Part shown: piece after piece, positions 23,272-32,483 of the stretch
Layout of the letters: each line of letters opens with the position of its first letter
How positions within the stretch are numbered: position 1 is the stretch's first letter
NCBI GenBank assembly: GCA_947169885.1
Contig: CAMVRM010000025.1
Span: 1-44,344 of the forward strand
Source of the DNA: an uncultured Ruminococcus sp.
Lineage (GTDB): Bacteria > Bacillota > Clostridia > Oscillospirales > Ruminococcaceae
Direction of reading: 5' to 3'
DNA: 44,344 nucleotides
The notes under the pieces: model-generated
The model's database searches: none
What the model was told of the DNA's origin: nothing
Seen by the model: only the letters and a program-made list of their open reading frames with translations
Made by a program: the position numbers and the translations under genes

Positions 23272-24198
23272 ATGCCGACTAAGAAGATACAGCGTTTGAA
23301 AAAAGGCAGACTTGCAGCAGCTGCTGCGATATTCGTTGCGGTGCTGGTCATCGTGATCGCTGCCGCTTCCAAAAAGAACAACGATAAAAAAACACCTGCA
23401 AAAGAAAAGACTTCGGCGACTTCATTGGCAGAACAGACAGACGTTCAGACTTCCTCTGATGAGGAACAAGCAGCGAAAAAAGCTGACATCAACGAACTGA
23501 AACAAATGGTCAGTGAAATGCTTGAAACTCAGGGGGGCGACTGGTCGGTATACTTCAAAAAGCTTGACACGGGTGAATCGTTCCTTATAAATGACAGGAC
23601 TTTTTATCCTGCCAGCACTATCAAGCTTTTCGCAATGGCGGCGGCATATCAGCAGATATATGACGGCATCTACTCGGAAGAAACGCTCTACCCCGATATT
23701 TCGGCAATGGCTTCGGGAAGCAACAATGTCAGCTTCAACAACCTTGTGTGGGATATGGGAAACGGCTATATAACTAAGTGGTGCGCCGAACACGGCTTGA
23801 ACGACACTTATCAGTATACGGGGCTTTATCCTGCTGATAACGCTGACGGACTTGAAGACCCCGAAGACCGTGAAAATCAGACCTCTGCAAAGGACATAGG
23901 CAAACTTCTGGAAGATATTTACAACGGTGAGTGTGTCTCAAAGCTCTACTCCGCAAGAATGATGTGTCTGCTTCTCGATCAGGAATACAGGGACAAAATT
24001 CCTGCGGGCATTCCTCAGAATGTTGCAGTTGCGAACAAAACGGGTGAGACTTATGACGTGAGCCACGATTCTGCTATCGTGTGCGCCCCGAACGGCGATT
24101 ACATACTTGTTATCATGTGCGACTATCCCGACAACGGCTTTGAGACTTTTGATTTCTTCACGATGCTGTCTCAGGCGGTCTATGAGTATCTCAATTAA
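23272..24198 (+). CDS. Membrane-anchored class A beta-lactamase-like serine hydrolase
   Basis: 308 residues. A basic N-terminus and a membrane helix (14-32) are followed by a Lys/Ser/Thr linker and a serine-hydrolase domain of the beta-lactamase 2 type (about 72-308). The three motifs are complete: S115-T-I-K118, S150-N-N152 and K256-T-G258. A class A Glu166 motif is not evident, so a peptidoglycan D,D-peptidase or esterase role is as likely as beta-lactam hydrolysis. The Shine-Dalgarno GGAGGTGATC is close to a full anti-SD match. It lies 45 nt after the wall-binding-repeat gene, suggesting the two surface proteins are made together. Confidence 0.85.
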   Translation: MPTKKIQRLKKGRLAAAAAIFVAVLVIVIAAASKKNNDKKTPAKEKTSATSLAEQTDVQTSSDEEQAAKKADINELKQMVSEMLETQGGDWSVYFKKLDTGESFLINDRTFYPASTIKLFAMAAAYQQIYDGIYSEETLYPDISAMASGSNNVSFNNLVWDMGNGYITKWCAEHGLNDTYQYTGLYPADNADGLEDPEDRENQTSAKDIGKLLEDIYNGECVSKLYSARMMCLLLDQEYRDKIPAGIPQNVAVANKTGETYDVSHDSAIVCAPNGDYILVIMCDYPDNGFETFDFFTMLSQAVYEYLN

Positions 24199-24209
24199 GG
24201 GAGCAAGCC

Positions 24210-24833
24210 ATGACTGACAGCAAAAACGCTTATATACATAAATACAAGTTAGTTGAACAAGACGAATATCTCGCCGAGCGCCCCGACAAACCTTACGCTC
24301 AGGTCGTATCAACAGTCAGTACTGAAACGTTTCTTCCCCGCTACGCAGCATTTCGCAAAAAGCGCACTGTTCCTGCGGTGATCTTTTTCCTCATCGGTGC
24401 TGCACTTATTATCTTCGCAATGACGAATGCCGACAGTTTTTCCGATGAAAACACGGCTTACTTCATAACGCTTTTTGCAGCTGTTCCGCTGGGTATTGCA
24501 GGTTATAATTGTCTTGTATCTTTCCTGAAAAGTGCTTTTTACATAAGAAAAATGATACGCAAAACGGGGCTGGACTTAAAGCGCATAACCGATGCGAAGT
24601 TTTTTCCCGACTGTATCGTTCATCGTGACAGGCTTTTAACGTTTGTGATGTTCAAAAACGGCGCTGAACTCATTCCCTGCTCCGCTATCGTGAAGATATA
24701 CGAGGACGAAGAATGTTTTGCGCTTATCGACAAAGATGACCACAGCATTTTCATGATGAATAAGGACATTCCGCCCGAGCTGTATTCGCAGATATTTGAC
24801 TGCTGCAAGAACGCAAAAAAGATAACAATGTAA
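24210..24833 (+). CDS. Hypothetical two-helix membrane protein
   Basis: I cannot name this 207-residue protein. It has a cytoplasmic N-terminus of about 50 residues, two hydrophobic helices (about 53-71 and 83-107) and a C-terminal domain of about 95 residues rich in beta-strand-like segments (RDRLLTFVMFKNGAELIP, IFMMNKDIPPELYSQIF), a layout like YcxB-type proteins. It starts 11 nt after the serine hydrolase, with GGGAG before the ATG, and is the last gene of the operon, ending at a 13-bp terminator. Confidence 0.7.
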   Translation: MTDSKNAYIHKYKLVEQDEYLAERPDKPYAQVVSTVSTETFLPRYAAFRKKRTVPAVIFFLIGAALIIFAMTNADSFSDENTAYFITLFAAVPLGIAGYNCLVSFLKSAFYIRKMIRKTGLDLKRITDAKFFPDCIVHRDRLLTFVMFKNGAELIPCSAIVKIYEDEECFALIDKDDHSIFMMNKDIPPELYSQIFDCCKNAKKITM

Positions 24834-24840
24834 AAAAACA

Positions 24841-24880
24841 CGGCATTACAGTACCCAAAAATACTGTAATGCCGTTATTT
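24841..24880. terminator. Bidirectional terminator between the wall-protein operon and pilT
   Basis: CGGCATTACAGTA (24841-24853) and TACTGTAATGCCG (24862-24874) form a perfect 13-bp stem with an 8-nt loop. TTATTT follows on the plus strand and a run of seven T on the minus strand, so it serves both convergent operons. Confidence 0.9.
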
Positions 24881-24915
24881 GTGTCATTGGATTTTATGCA
24901 GTCAGCTGACAGCTA

Positions 24916-25995
24916 TCAGACAATGCCCTTGCCCGAATTGATGAATCTCTGGAGGTCGCCGGGGTTAGCGCACTTTTCAAGAGCAACCTCACGGCTGATC
25001 TTTCTGTCGTTAACAAGCTTTGCAAGCTCCTGGTCAAGGGTCTGCATTCCGTCTTTCTTACCGGTCTGCATTGCGGAGTTGATAAGATGCACCTTATCAT
25101 CACGGATCATAGCCTTGATAGGGTCAGTAGCGTTGAGTATCTCACAGCAAGCTACACGGCTTGTGCCGTCAAGTGTACGGCAAAGGGTCTGTGTGCAGAT
25201 ACCAACAAGAACGGTTGCAAGCTGAGTTCTGATCTGGTGCTGCTGGTGAGCCGGGAAAACGTCGATGATACGGTCAACGGTGGAAGGAGCGGAAGTGGTG
25301 TGAAGTGTGCTCATTACAAGGTGTCCTGTTTCAGCGGCGGTTACGGCAGCTTCGATAGTCTCGAAGTCACGCATTTCTCCGACGAGTATAATATCGGGGT
25401 CCTCACGAAGAGCGGCACGGATAGCAAGTGCGAACGAGGGAACGTCGCCGCCGATCTCACGCTGGTTTACCATGCAGCGCTTGTGTGCGTGAAGATACTC
25501 GATAGGGTCTTCGATAGTGATGATGTGTGCAGACTTGTGCAGATTAACATGGTCGATCATTGCAGCAAGCGTTGTTGATTTACCCGAACCGGTAGGACCT
25601 GTAACAAGCACAAGTCCACGGGGACGCATAACGAACTCGGAAAGCACGGGAGGCAGGTCGAGGTCGGTGAAAGTCGGGATGTCATTGCGGAGCAGACGGA
25701 TAGCGATAGCAGTATAGCCTCTCTGACGGTATACATTGACACGGTGACGGAAACCACGAAGTGAAACGTATGTAAAGTCAGTGTCGATGTGATCTCTGAT
25801 CTGCTGCATCTGACGCTCGTTTGTCATGGAACGACAGATCTGCTGAATGTCTATCTCCGTCATGTCAGGGTAAGAGGAAAGCTTGCGAAGGCTGCCGCCC
25901 TGTCTTACGATAGGGGGGATACCAACAGTAAAATGCAAGTCAGAGCAGCCCAGCGCTCTTGATTCGTCCAGTATCTTGTTAATGTCGATTGCCAT
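24916..25995 (-). CDS. pilT: Type IV pilus retraction ATPase PilT
   Basis: A full-length (359 residues) PilT. The N-terminal PAS-like region is followed by the RecA-like ATPase: Walker A GPTGSGKST (133-141), Asp box ITIEDPIEY, Walker B IILVGEMRD (202-210), His box TGHLVMSTLHT (223-233) and the C-terminal motif DPIKAMIRDDKVHLI, the counterpart of the AIRNLIRE retraction motif. PilT hexamers depolymerise pili, so this pilus should be retractable and able to drive twitching or pulling. It lies 27 nt downstream of pilB. Confidence 0.95.
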   Translation of the reverse strand: MAIDINKILDESRALGCSDLHFTVGIPPIVRQGGSLRKLSSYPDMTEIDIQQICRSMTNERQMQQIRDHIDTDFTYVSLRGFRHRVNVYRQRGYTAIAIRLLRNDIPTFTDLDLPPVLSEFVMRPRGLVLVTGPTGSGKSTTLAAMIDHVNLHKSAHIITIEDPIEYLHAHKRCMVNQREIGGDVPSFALAIRAALREDPDIILVGEMRDFETIEAAVTAAETGHLVMSTLHTTSAPSTVDRIIDVFPAHQQHQIRTQLATVLVGICTQTLCRTLDGTSRVACCEILNATDPIKAMIRDDKVHLINSAMQTGKKDGMQTLDQELAKLVNDRKISREVALEKCANPGDLQRFINSGKGIV

Positions 25996-26022
25996 TTTTT
26001 GATTACCTCACTTTGTTTGAAT

Positions 26023-27717
26023 TTATACGGCGTAGGTTACACGCACAAGCTCGTCCATATCAGTCTTGCCCTGCTGAACGAGTAAGGAAGCATTGTCACG
26101 AAGCAGCTTGCAGCCCTGCTCTCTTGCAAGAGCCTGTATCTCGTCTGCCTTTGCGCCTCGGGTGATAAGAGCCTTCATTTCCTGAGTAGTCAGAAGGATC
26201 TCGTGTATAGCAGTTCTGCCCTTGTATCCTGTTCCGTTGCAGGCTGGGCAGCCTTTGCGCTTGTAGATCGTCATAGGCTCGCTTATCTCCATAAGTTCCA
26301 TGTCAAGCGGAGTTGTCTCAACAGGCTCTTTGCAGGCGGGGCAAAGTGTCTTGGTAAGTCGCTGAGCAATGATGCCGATGAGCGAAGTTGCGACCATGTA
26401 AGGCAGAACGCCCATATCCACAAGACGGGTAACTGTTGAAGCAGCATCGTTGGTATGTATTGTCGAAAGCACGAGGTGTCCTGTGATAGCTGCTCTTATA
26501 GCTATCGAAGCGGTCTCCTCGTCACGCATCTCACCGACCATTATGATGTCAGGGTCCTGACGAAGGATAGAACGAAGTGCAGCCGCAAATGTCATGCCTG
26601 CCTTATCGTTTATCTGACACTGATTGATGTTGGCGATCTTCTTTTCGACAGGGTCTTCGACCGTGATAACGTTGAGGTTCGGCTTTGCTATCTCACCGAG
26701 CGTTGCATAAAGGGTGGTAGATTTACCTGAACCGGTAGGTCCTGTAACAAGGATAACTCCCTGCGGAACTTTAAGACACTCACAGAAACGATTATAGTTG
26801 TATTCGGTCATACCGAGATCTTGTATCTTCTTTACCATCGAGTCGCCTGCAAGGATACGGAGAACGACCTTCTCGCCGTATACCATAGGTAAGTTAGACA
26901 CACGAAGGTCAACAACTCTGCCGTCGATGACTTGCGTCATACGTCCGTCCTGAGGTACACGCTTTTCTGCGATGTTCATGCCCGAAAGTATCTTAAAACG
27001 TGTTACGAGTGCAGTGTGCAGCGATGCAGGTATCGGCTCTCTGAGCGGAACAAGGTCGCCGTTAACACGGACTCTTAATGTGGTGTGATCCTTGAACGGC
27101 TCGATATGAATATCCGTTGCGTCCATACGGAAAGAGTTTTCAACGATCTGAGTGGCAAGCTGAACGATAGGTGCGTTGTCGATACGGTCGTTGGAAGCTT
27201 CTGCAACGAGATCGTCAAGCGACATCTCCTCTTCTTTCTGCTTTGCAGCTTCCTCAACGATAGCATCAGTAGCACCCTTTGAATAGAAGTTACCGATAGC
27301 ACGGGTGATAGCACTTCCAACACCCATTTTGAAAGAAATGGAGCAGCCCGTGATACCTCTGAGGTCTTCCATTGCGTAGAAGTCTGACGGGTTGTCGGTA
27401 GCAACAGTCAGTCGTCTGCCGGTAGTTGAAAGTTCGATAGCGATACAATTATATTTTCTTGCTTTATCCTCAGGTATCTTTTTAACAATATCAGGGAAAA
27501 GCTCAATGTTCTCAACATCAACGAACTTGATGTTCAAACGCTCGGCAAGCACCTCAGCAAACTGCTTTTCAGTAACAAGACCCATCTCCTGAATAAGGTC
27601 GCCCATTTTTTTGCCCTTGTTTTTCTCTTCTTTCTGGGCTTCCAGTACCGCTTGAAGATCTTCAGCAGTAATAAGACCTTTTTCGATAAGGTGTTCACCA
27701 ATAGGTATATTCTTCAT
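26023..27717 (-). CDS. pilB: Type IV pilus extension ATPase PilB
   Basis: 564 residues from the ATG at 27717, which has GGGAG nine bases upstream; the ATG at 27744 would place that site inside the gene. Domain order: MshEN/GSPII_E N-terminal domain (about 1-150), then the GspE/PilB ATPase with Walker A GPTGSGKST (326-334), TVEDPVE, IIMVGEMRD and TGHLVLSTIHT. The zinc-binding tetracysteine CPAC...CPAC (C459, C462, C490, C493) is intact. PilB powers pilin assembly at the inner platform PilC. The gene is separated from the rest of the pilus operon by the plus-strand prepilin peptidase gene, so pilB-pilT probably has its own promoter in 27.72-27.82 kb; I could not pick one with confidence. Confidence 0.95.
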   Translation of the reverse strand: MKNIPIGEHLIEKGLITAEDLQAVLEAQKEEKNKGKKMGDLIQEMGLVTEKQFAEVLAERLNIKFVDVENIELFPDIVKKIPEDKARKYNCIAIELSTTGRRLTVATDNPSDFYAMEDLRGITGCSISFKMGVGSAITRAIGNFYSKGATDAIVEEAAKQKEEEMSLDDLVAEASNDRIDNAPIVQLATQIVENSFRMDATDIHIEPFKDHTTLRVRVNGDLVPLREPIPASLHTALVTRFKILSGMNIAEKRVPQDGRMTQVIDGRVVDLRVSNLPMVYGEKVVLRILAGDSMVKKIQDLGMTEYNYNRFCECLKVPQGVILVTGPTGSGKSTTLYATLGEIAKPNLNVITVEDPVEKKIANINQCQINDKAGMTFAAALRSILRQDPDIIMVGEMRDEETASIAIRAAITGHLVLSTIHTNDAASTVTRLVDMGVLPYMVATSLIGIIAQRLTKTLCPACKEPVETTPLDMELMEISEPMTIYKRKGCPACNGTGYKGRTAIHEILLTTQEMKALITRGAKADEIQALAREQGCKLLRDNASLLVQQGKTDMDELVRVTYAV

Positions 27718-27816
27718 ACAACATAACTCCCATCTCCGCAGCATAGTTTAGCCTTTAAAGTCATCAGCCTGCTGCGACGAGCCGTGACTTTTTGTATCAA
27801 AAAGAAAAAATAACTA

Positions 27817-27845
27817 TTGAAATTGATTTCAAAATATGCTAGAAT
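27817..27845 (+). promoter_or_regulatory. Promoter of the prepilin peptidase gene
   Basis: TTGAAA (27817-27822), a 17-nt spacer and TAGAAT (27840-27845), about 30 nt before the ATG at 27879. It diverges from pilB. Confidence 0.75.
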
Positions 27846-27878
27846 ATTATTATCAAATGTATAAAGGGGGTGAAATAA

Positions 27879-28760
27879 ATGGCTGAATTTGATACTATGT
27901 ATATGTTTTTCACCGTGCTCATGTATTCGATCTATTTTATTTTCGGCGTTTGTGTCGGCAGCTTTCTGAATGTTTGCATCTACCGCCTTCCGAAAGAGGA
28001 GTCGCTCATCAAAAGCAATTCTCACTGCATGAGCTGCGGAACGCCTATCCTGCGCCGTGACCTTGTACCGATAATCAGCTGGTGTTGCTTAAAAGGAAAA
28101 TGCCGTGCCTGTGGAGCGAAGATCTCGCCGAGATACACAGTCGTTGAAGCCCTGAACGGAATAGGCTGGCTCATCATCGCCATAAATCAAGACATGATGG
28201 GCAGCGGAACAGGCTTTAAAGCTATACTTTACAGTCTTGTTTTTTCAGCGCTGGTGGTTGTCTTCTTTATGGACTGGGACACTCAGATGATCTCGACTTA
28301 TGTTGTTATTTTCATCGCAGTTCTGGGCGTTATCAAGTTCCTGCTCGGGCTTGAAGCAATAAACCTGGTCTTCAACAGCAGTTCCCTGCACCACTATATC
28401 ATCGGTGCATTTGCCGCAAGCGTTCCACTGCTGCTCATAGCGCTTATCTCGAAAGAGCGTGCAATGGGCATGGGAGATGTTTACTTAATGGCGGCGGCAG
28501 GTCTGTTCCTTGGCGTTCACCGCATAGTTGCTGCTCTGTTCATCGGAGTTGTACTTGGTGCGATCGGTGGTCTTATCCTGAAACGCATAAACGGCGAATC
28601 AAAATTTGCATTCGGACCGTGGCTGTCTCTCGGGATATTCATTTCGATGCTGTGGGGCTGGGATATTGTTAATATCTATATGAACTTCACAGGACTTGGA
28701 GAGCTTATCTATGGCGAAGGAATAACGATCGCATTTCCTGTTTATCCGATGCTCAAATGA
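27879..28760 (+). CDS. pilD: Prepilin peptidase / N-methyltransferase (A24)
   Basis: 293 residues with about seven membrane helices. The N-terminal GVCVGSFLNVCIYRLP and the zinc-binding CMSC...CRAC motif (C50, C53, C75, C78) mark a full bifunctional prepilin peptidase. The aspartyl protease residues are in FMDWDTQMI (D132/D134) and GMGD (D200). It cleaves the leader of the prepilins encoded just downstream on the other strand and methylates their new N-terminus. GGGGTGA precedes the start. The convergent terminator at 28779 separates it from the giant prepilin gene. Confidence 0.95.
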   Translation: MAEFDTMYMFFTVLMYSIYFIFGVCVGSFLNVCIYRLPKEESLIKSNSHCMSCGTPILRRDLVPIISWCCLKGKCRACGAKISPRYTVVEALNGIGWLIIAINQDMMGSGTGFKAILYSLVFSALVVVFFMDWDTQMISTYVVIFIAVLGVIKFLLGLEAINLVFNSSSLHHYIIGAFAASVPLLLIALISKERAMGMGDVYLMAAAGLFLGVHRIVAALFIGVVLGAIGGLILKRINGESKFAFGPWLSLGIFISMLWGWDIVNIYMNFTGLGELIYGEGITIAFPVYPMLK

Positions 28761-28778
28761 GTTTTTTATAACTTGCTC

Positions 28779-28824
28779 AAAAAATCCTCCGAACCCCTTG
28801 CAAGAGTTCGGGGGATTTTTTCAG
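28779..28824. terminator. Bidirectional terminator between pilD and the giant prepilin gene
   Basis: AAAAAATCCTCCGAAC (28779-28794) pairs with GTTCGGGGGATTTTTT (28806-28821) over 16 bp with one wobble. A/T runs on both flanks allow use in both directions. Confidence 0.85.
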
Positions 28825-28827
28825 CAT

Positions 28828-28852
28828 CAAGCCCCTTGTTCAGGGGGGCTTG
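28828..28852. other. Second hairpin behind the pilD terminator
   Basis: CAAGCCCC (28828-28835) and GGGGCTTG (28845-28852) form an 8-bp stem with a 9-nt loop and no T-run. It may back up termination or protect a transcript end. Confidence 0.55.
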
Positions 28853-28885
28853 ACGTGAATTGTGTTTGGTTTAAGTTGCTGTTTA

Positions 28886-31600
28886 TCAGCCTGCGAATGT
28901 GGGATCGCCAAGCTCAGATTCAGCAAATCCGGGATGCCAATTGTATACCTTGACCTCAATAGTAATATAATCACCGGGGTTAAGGATCAGTTCGCCCCAA
29001 GACTGAGATACATTGTAAACATTGATCGTTCTGCCGCTGACATTAGCACCGATAAAGTTACTGTTGAGCTGATAGTTAGTTCCATGAACCGAAGCATCGG
29101 GAATACTGAAATCACAGCCAGAAGTCGGGGATACTAACGAATCAGGAAGATTAAGGCTGAAATTATAGTTTGAAACAGGTGCATCACTATTGTTTCTGTA
29201 AGTTATTGTAGTTATATAAGTGGTATATCCTCCGGTGTCGGCTTTTAAACCGTCTAAACGACTTCCTGCCATTTCAATAGTAAGAGTGCCTTCGCCGACA
29301 GGACCTGCTGTGCCGCCTGACTCACGAGCTTCCTTAGCTGCGTTCCAATCCTCCTCAGAAACGATCTTAGCGCCCGAAGAGTCACTGACTATCCAAATAT
29401 CGTGAACAGTATTAGTGTCGATAGGCAGAAAGTTGACCGAACTCCACTGATTGAGCAACATGATGTTTACTCTTGCAGAAGGATTTGCGAGATTGATATT
29501 GAGATCAAAGTCTTCCTTTCTCTCAAAGCGAACGCCTCTGCCGTCGGAATCCCAGCCGCCGTTGGTAGAATCTCTGTCTGCCAGAGTTGAACCATTAAGT
29601 TCAGTGCTTGCAGGAATATCATCATAGTCAAATACCATCAGACCTCTGTCTGTACTGCCGGGAACATACAGATAGTGAACGTTCACTTCATAGCTGAACT
29701 TAGGAAGATCAGCTTCGTTGTAAAATACATGACCGTTATACAGCCAGTACTCATTGCCGGAATCATCGTGTGTCAGAGGGAAAAATGCGATGCCGCCCGT
29801 AATGGACATTATCGGAACATCTCCGCCATACTGATCTTTGAGAACAAGGTGTGCATTGCCGCCCTCAGCGATAACGATCTTATAATCCGTCTTACTGTCA
29901 GTCGGAAGTACCATAGGAGACTCTATTGCAGGGATCTCATTGCCGTCGATCTCAGAGAGATGCGGAACATTTGTTCCAACTGAAAGTCCATTGAAAGACA
30001 TCTCATAAGAGGGAATAAAGTGGATAGTGATAGGATCGGGATCATCAGGGATAGCAGCAGGATCGTCATACTTAACGCCGTTGCATACCCAGATCTCATC
30101 AGGATCACTGTCTTCAAGTGTGAACTTGTGAAGAAGTGTTGAAGTGTTGCCCGAATAAATGCTTGCTGTTGAAGTGTCAGTATCGTTGCCCTTGAGAACG
30201 AGTGTCACGTCCATTGTGTTAGGGCAGTTTACAAGACCGGAAGCACCTGTAACCGATGCAGCAGGACCTGTTGTTGAAGCCTCAACTCTGACACCCTTTA
30301 CAGTGTCGCCCATTCTGTGAACATAGTGAATGACCTTGGTCTTGGATTTGAGGGTCGGGTCGCCGAACTCAGGGTGAGCAGGATCCCAAGTGTTGTGCAG
30401 GAAAAGGCTGTTGTTCGGGAGTGCAGTAGTATCAACATAATCATCAGCATAGTAGAAATACTTGACAGGGCTGTCAGAAAAATCTGCCTGAGTTACCTTT
30501 ACAAGCACCTTGCTTGCCTGTATCATCTGATGAGTGCCTGCTGCTTCCTGGTAGACCTGGTTAGCAGCTATCTCAACATAAGCAGTGCCGTCTTCGCCCC
30601 ACTCGATGTCGATGTAGTTATCAGCATAGACCTGACCGATGTTACTGTTCTGAGTATCATCATCAAGAGTAGCTGTACCCTTGGTTTCCCAACGGGTGTA
30701 AGTTGCGCCGTTGTGTGCTGAGGGCTTGAACTCAGAAGTGTTGTTTGTGTGAACAGATGCGTGATTTACGAAATAGATCCTGTTGTAATCAACTTCGCCT
30801 TCCTTGTTAGGCTCAAGGTAAAGTACCTTCGGATCATATGCGCCGTTGTTAACAGGCAGCTCACCGCCGTGAGTGTTTAACACTACCTTTGTTCCGGTTT
30901 CCTTTACATTCTTAGGCTGTGCGAAGAAAATGTAGATAGAACCTTTGTCGGGAAGAATGCTGGTGTCAATGTCAAAATTGCCCATCTTGTCACCAACCAT
31001 TCCCTTATTGATAAAGTTCAGGAACTTGAATGTCTCGGAGAACTCATAAGTTCTGTCGGTGTCAAGCTCCATAGCTGTACGGCTTGCATTCTGTCTCATA
31101 GGAGTTGCAGCAATGCCGATCGTAATGCTCTGATTACCGGGAGTGGTGTTATAAGCTTCAATGCTGAACTGGTAATCGTAGTCAGAGAACAGTGCCTTTG
31201 AAAGAACGGACTGTTCAGCTGCCATTGTTGCGGTCGTGCCTTTGATAGCATAACCTCTTGCATCAAACGTACCGATCGTTTCACGAACGCCGTTTGCAAG
31301 CTTGATAAAGCTCGGATATGCTGCGGGGTCGACCATTGAGCCGACAGGTACGCCGCCTACTTTGTCGTTTTCGTCAGCATAGATTATCTTTAAATTGGTA
31401 GCATATCTCAGCGAACCGTTGATAACATCGGTCGCATTGATAATGGTCTGCTGCTCGTAAGCCTTGTTTGTAATGTTCTTGTAGTGCTGCTGTGAAGGAC
31501 GAAGTATCATTACAAGTGCAGTAGTTATGATGCCCATGAGCATCGTAACAACAACAAGCTCAACAAGCGAGAAACCATGTTTCAGATGTTTCTTTCTCAT
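28886..31600 (-). CDS. Giant (904-residue) type IV prepilin with internal modules, putative adhesin
   Basis: The N-terminus MRKKHLKHG/FSLVELVVV is a classical class III prepilin site: cleavage after Gly9, Phe at +1, Glu at +5. A helical stem follows, with PilW/PulJ-like features. The protein is then far longer than ordinary pilins (about 150-250 residues). Three related modules of about 100-115 residues lie at about 422-523, 524-635 and 637-752; each begins with a (V/I)xxHYxx strand and ends with an EIWVCNG / EYWLYNG / DIWIVSD motif. A different C-terminal domain (about 771-904) has SWGELILNPGDYITIEVKV, a pattern that recalls carbohydrate-binding beta-sandwiches. I infer a minor pilin carrying an adhesin. 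The start has GGAG 10 nt upstream; it follows the 283-residue prepilin gene by 16 nt. Confidence 0.85.
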   Translation of the reverse strand: MRKKHLKHGFSLVELVVVTMLMGIITTALVMILRPSQQHYKNITNKAYEQQTIINATDVINGSLRYATNLKIIYADENDKVGGVPVGSMVDPAAYPSFIKLANGVRETIGTFDARGYAIKGTTATMAAEQSVLSKALFSDYDYQFSIEAYNTTPGNQSITIGIAATPMRQNASRTAMELDTDRTYEFSETFKFLNFINKGMVGDKMGNFDIDTSILPDKGSIYIFFAQPKNVKETGTKVVLNTHGGELPVNNGAYDPKVLYLEPNKEGEVDYNRIYFVNHASVHTNNTSEFKPSAHNGATYTRWETKGTATLDDDTQNSNIGQVYADNYIDIEWGEDGTAYVEIAANQVYQEAAGTHQMIQASKVLVKVTQADFSDSPVKYFYYADDYVDTTALPNNSLFLHNTWDPAHPEFGDPTLKSKTKVIHYVHRMGDTVKGVRVEASTTGPAASVTGASGLVNCPNTMDVTLVLKGNDTDTSTASIYSGNTSTLLHKFTLEDSDPDEIWVCNGVKYDDPAAIPDDPDPITIHFIPSYEMSFNGLSVGTNVPHLSEIDGNEIPAIESPMVLPTDSKTDYKIVIAEGGNAHLVLKDQYGGDVPIMSITGGIAFFPLTHDDSGNEYWLYNGHVFYNEADLPKFSYEVNVHYLYVPGSTDRGLMVFDYDDIPASTELNGSTLADRDSTNGGWDSDGRGVRFERKEDFDLNINLANPSARVNIMLLNQWSSVNFLPIDTNTVHDIWIVSDSSGAKIVSEEDWNAAKEARESGGTAGPVGEGTLTIEMAGSRLDGLKADTGGYTTYITTITYRNNSDAPVSNYNFSLNLPDSLVSPTSGCDFSIPDASVHGTNYQLNSNFIGANVSGRTINVYNVSQSWGELILNPGDYITIEVKVYNWHPGFAESELGDPTFAG

Positions 31601-31616
31601 GTTGTTACAACTCCTT

Positions 31617-32468
31617 TCACTTCGGTGATAATGACGAACCATCATAATTGAATTCGAGAACGCCCGATGCTGCTGTTACAAAGCTTGAACGAGCGATCGT
31701 CTCTGAACCTACAACGCTGTTGTGCTTAACAAACTGAACTGATATAGAAGATGCAGGGCTTCCCGTCAGACCGTCCGCAGGCGGCAAATGCAGTCCGAGA
31801 ACGAAAGTCGAGGGAACAGCGTTTGTTGTTGTTTTCCATGAATCATCAGTCTTGTCATATTCACTTGCTTCGATCTCTGCATCAGGGTCATAACCCGGAA
31901 GAGACTGAATGAACAGCGAGGACTTGTGCTTATAGCCCGTGTCATAATCGCCGATGTAGCCTGTTGCACCGTCCCTCATGAATACTCTGATTTCAACAGG
32001 GTCAGTAGAAGTGTTGTTGATAACAAGTTTAAAGTTATTGTTAGCAGGGTCAGCGCTTGTCACGCTGGAACTAAGGTTTGAAGTCGAGAACTTCTTGATC
32101 TGGAAGTTGATGTCGCCGTCATTGAGCTGAGTTTTTGTTGCATTATACTCAACAAGCCCCTTGAAAGCGTCAGACGGTGCGCTGAAAGTCAGCGCAGTAC
32201 CGTCAGATTTTTTGAATTCCAGCTCTCTTTTTTGAGGAGTAGCTGAGGGGTCGAAAGAGTTGTCATAAACTTCAAGTCCTGCGGCATAACCTGTTTCGAT
32301 CTTGCCCTGCTGGACTTTCAGTTCGTAGTCACGCTTCTGGTTTCTTGCGTTAAACTTCATCGCAGCAGCGAATGACATGGTTATCGCAAGGGTCATGAAG
32401 GAGAATATCGACATTGCAACAACTACCTCAACGAGGGTCATACCCTTGAGGTTTTTTGTTTTATTCAT
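31617..32468 (-). CDS. Type IV prepilin-like protein (PilV/PulI type)
   Basis: 283 residues. Prepilin leader MNKTKNLKG followed by MTLVEVVVAMSIFSFMTLAI, with cleavage after Gly9 and Glu14 at +5, then a helical region to about 60 and a beta-rich globular part (DPVEIRVFMRDGATGYIG, ASSISVQFVKHNSVVG). It is larger than most minor pilins but close to PilV/PilW-type ones. It is a substrate for the prepilin peptidase at 27879 and lies between the two giant pilin-like genes with gaps of 15-16 nt, so the three are co-transcribed. Confidence 0.88.
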   Translation of the reverse strand: MNKTKNLKGMTLVEVVVAMSIFSFMTLAITMSFAAAMKFNARNQKRDYELKVQQGKIETGYAAGLEVYDNSFDPSATPQKRELEFKKSDGTALTFSAPSDAFKGLVEYNATKTQLNDGDINFQIKKFSTSNLSSSVTSADPANNNFKLVINNTSTDPVEIRVFMRDGATGYIGDYDTGYKHKSSLFIQSLPGYDPDAEIEASEYDKTDDSWKTTTNAVPSTFVLGLHLPPADGLTGSPASSISVQFVKHNSVVGSETIARSSFVTAASGVLEFNYDGSSLSPK

Positions 32469-32483
32469 TCCGCACCCTCCTTA

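Noticed and set aside
23272-24198. Antibiotic-resistance beta-lactamase
   Set aside because: The SxxK, SxN and KTG motifs are shared with D,D-peptidases and no class A Glu166 motif was evident, so resistance is not claimed.
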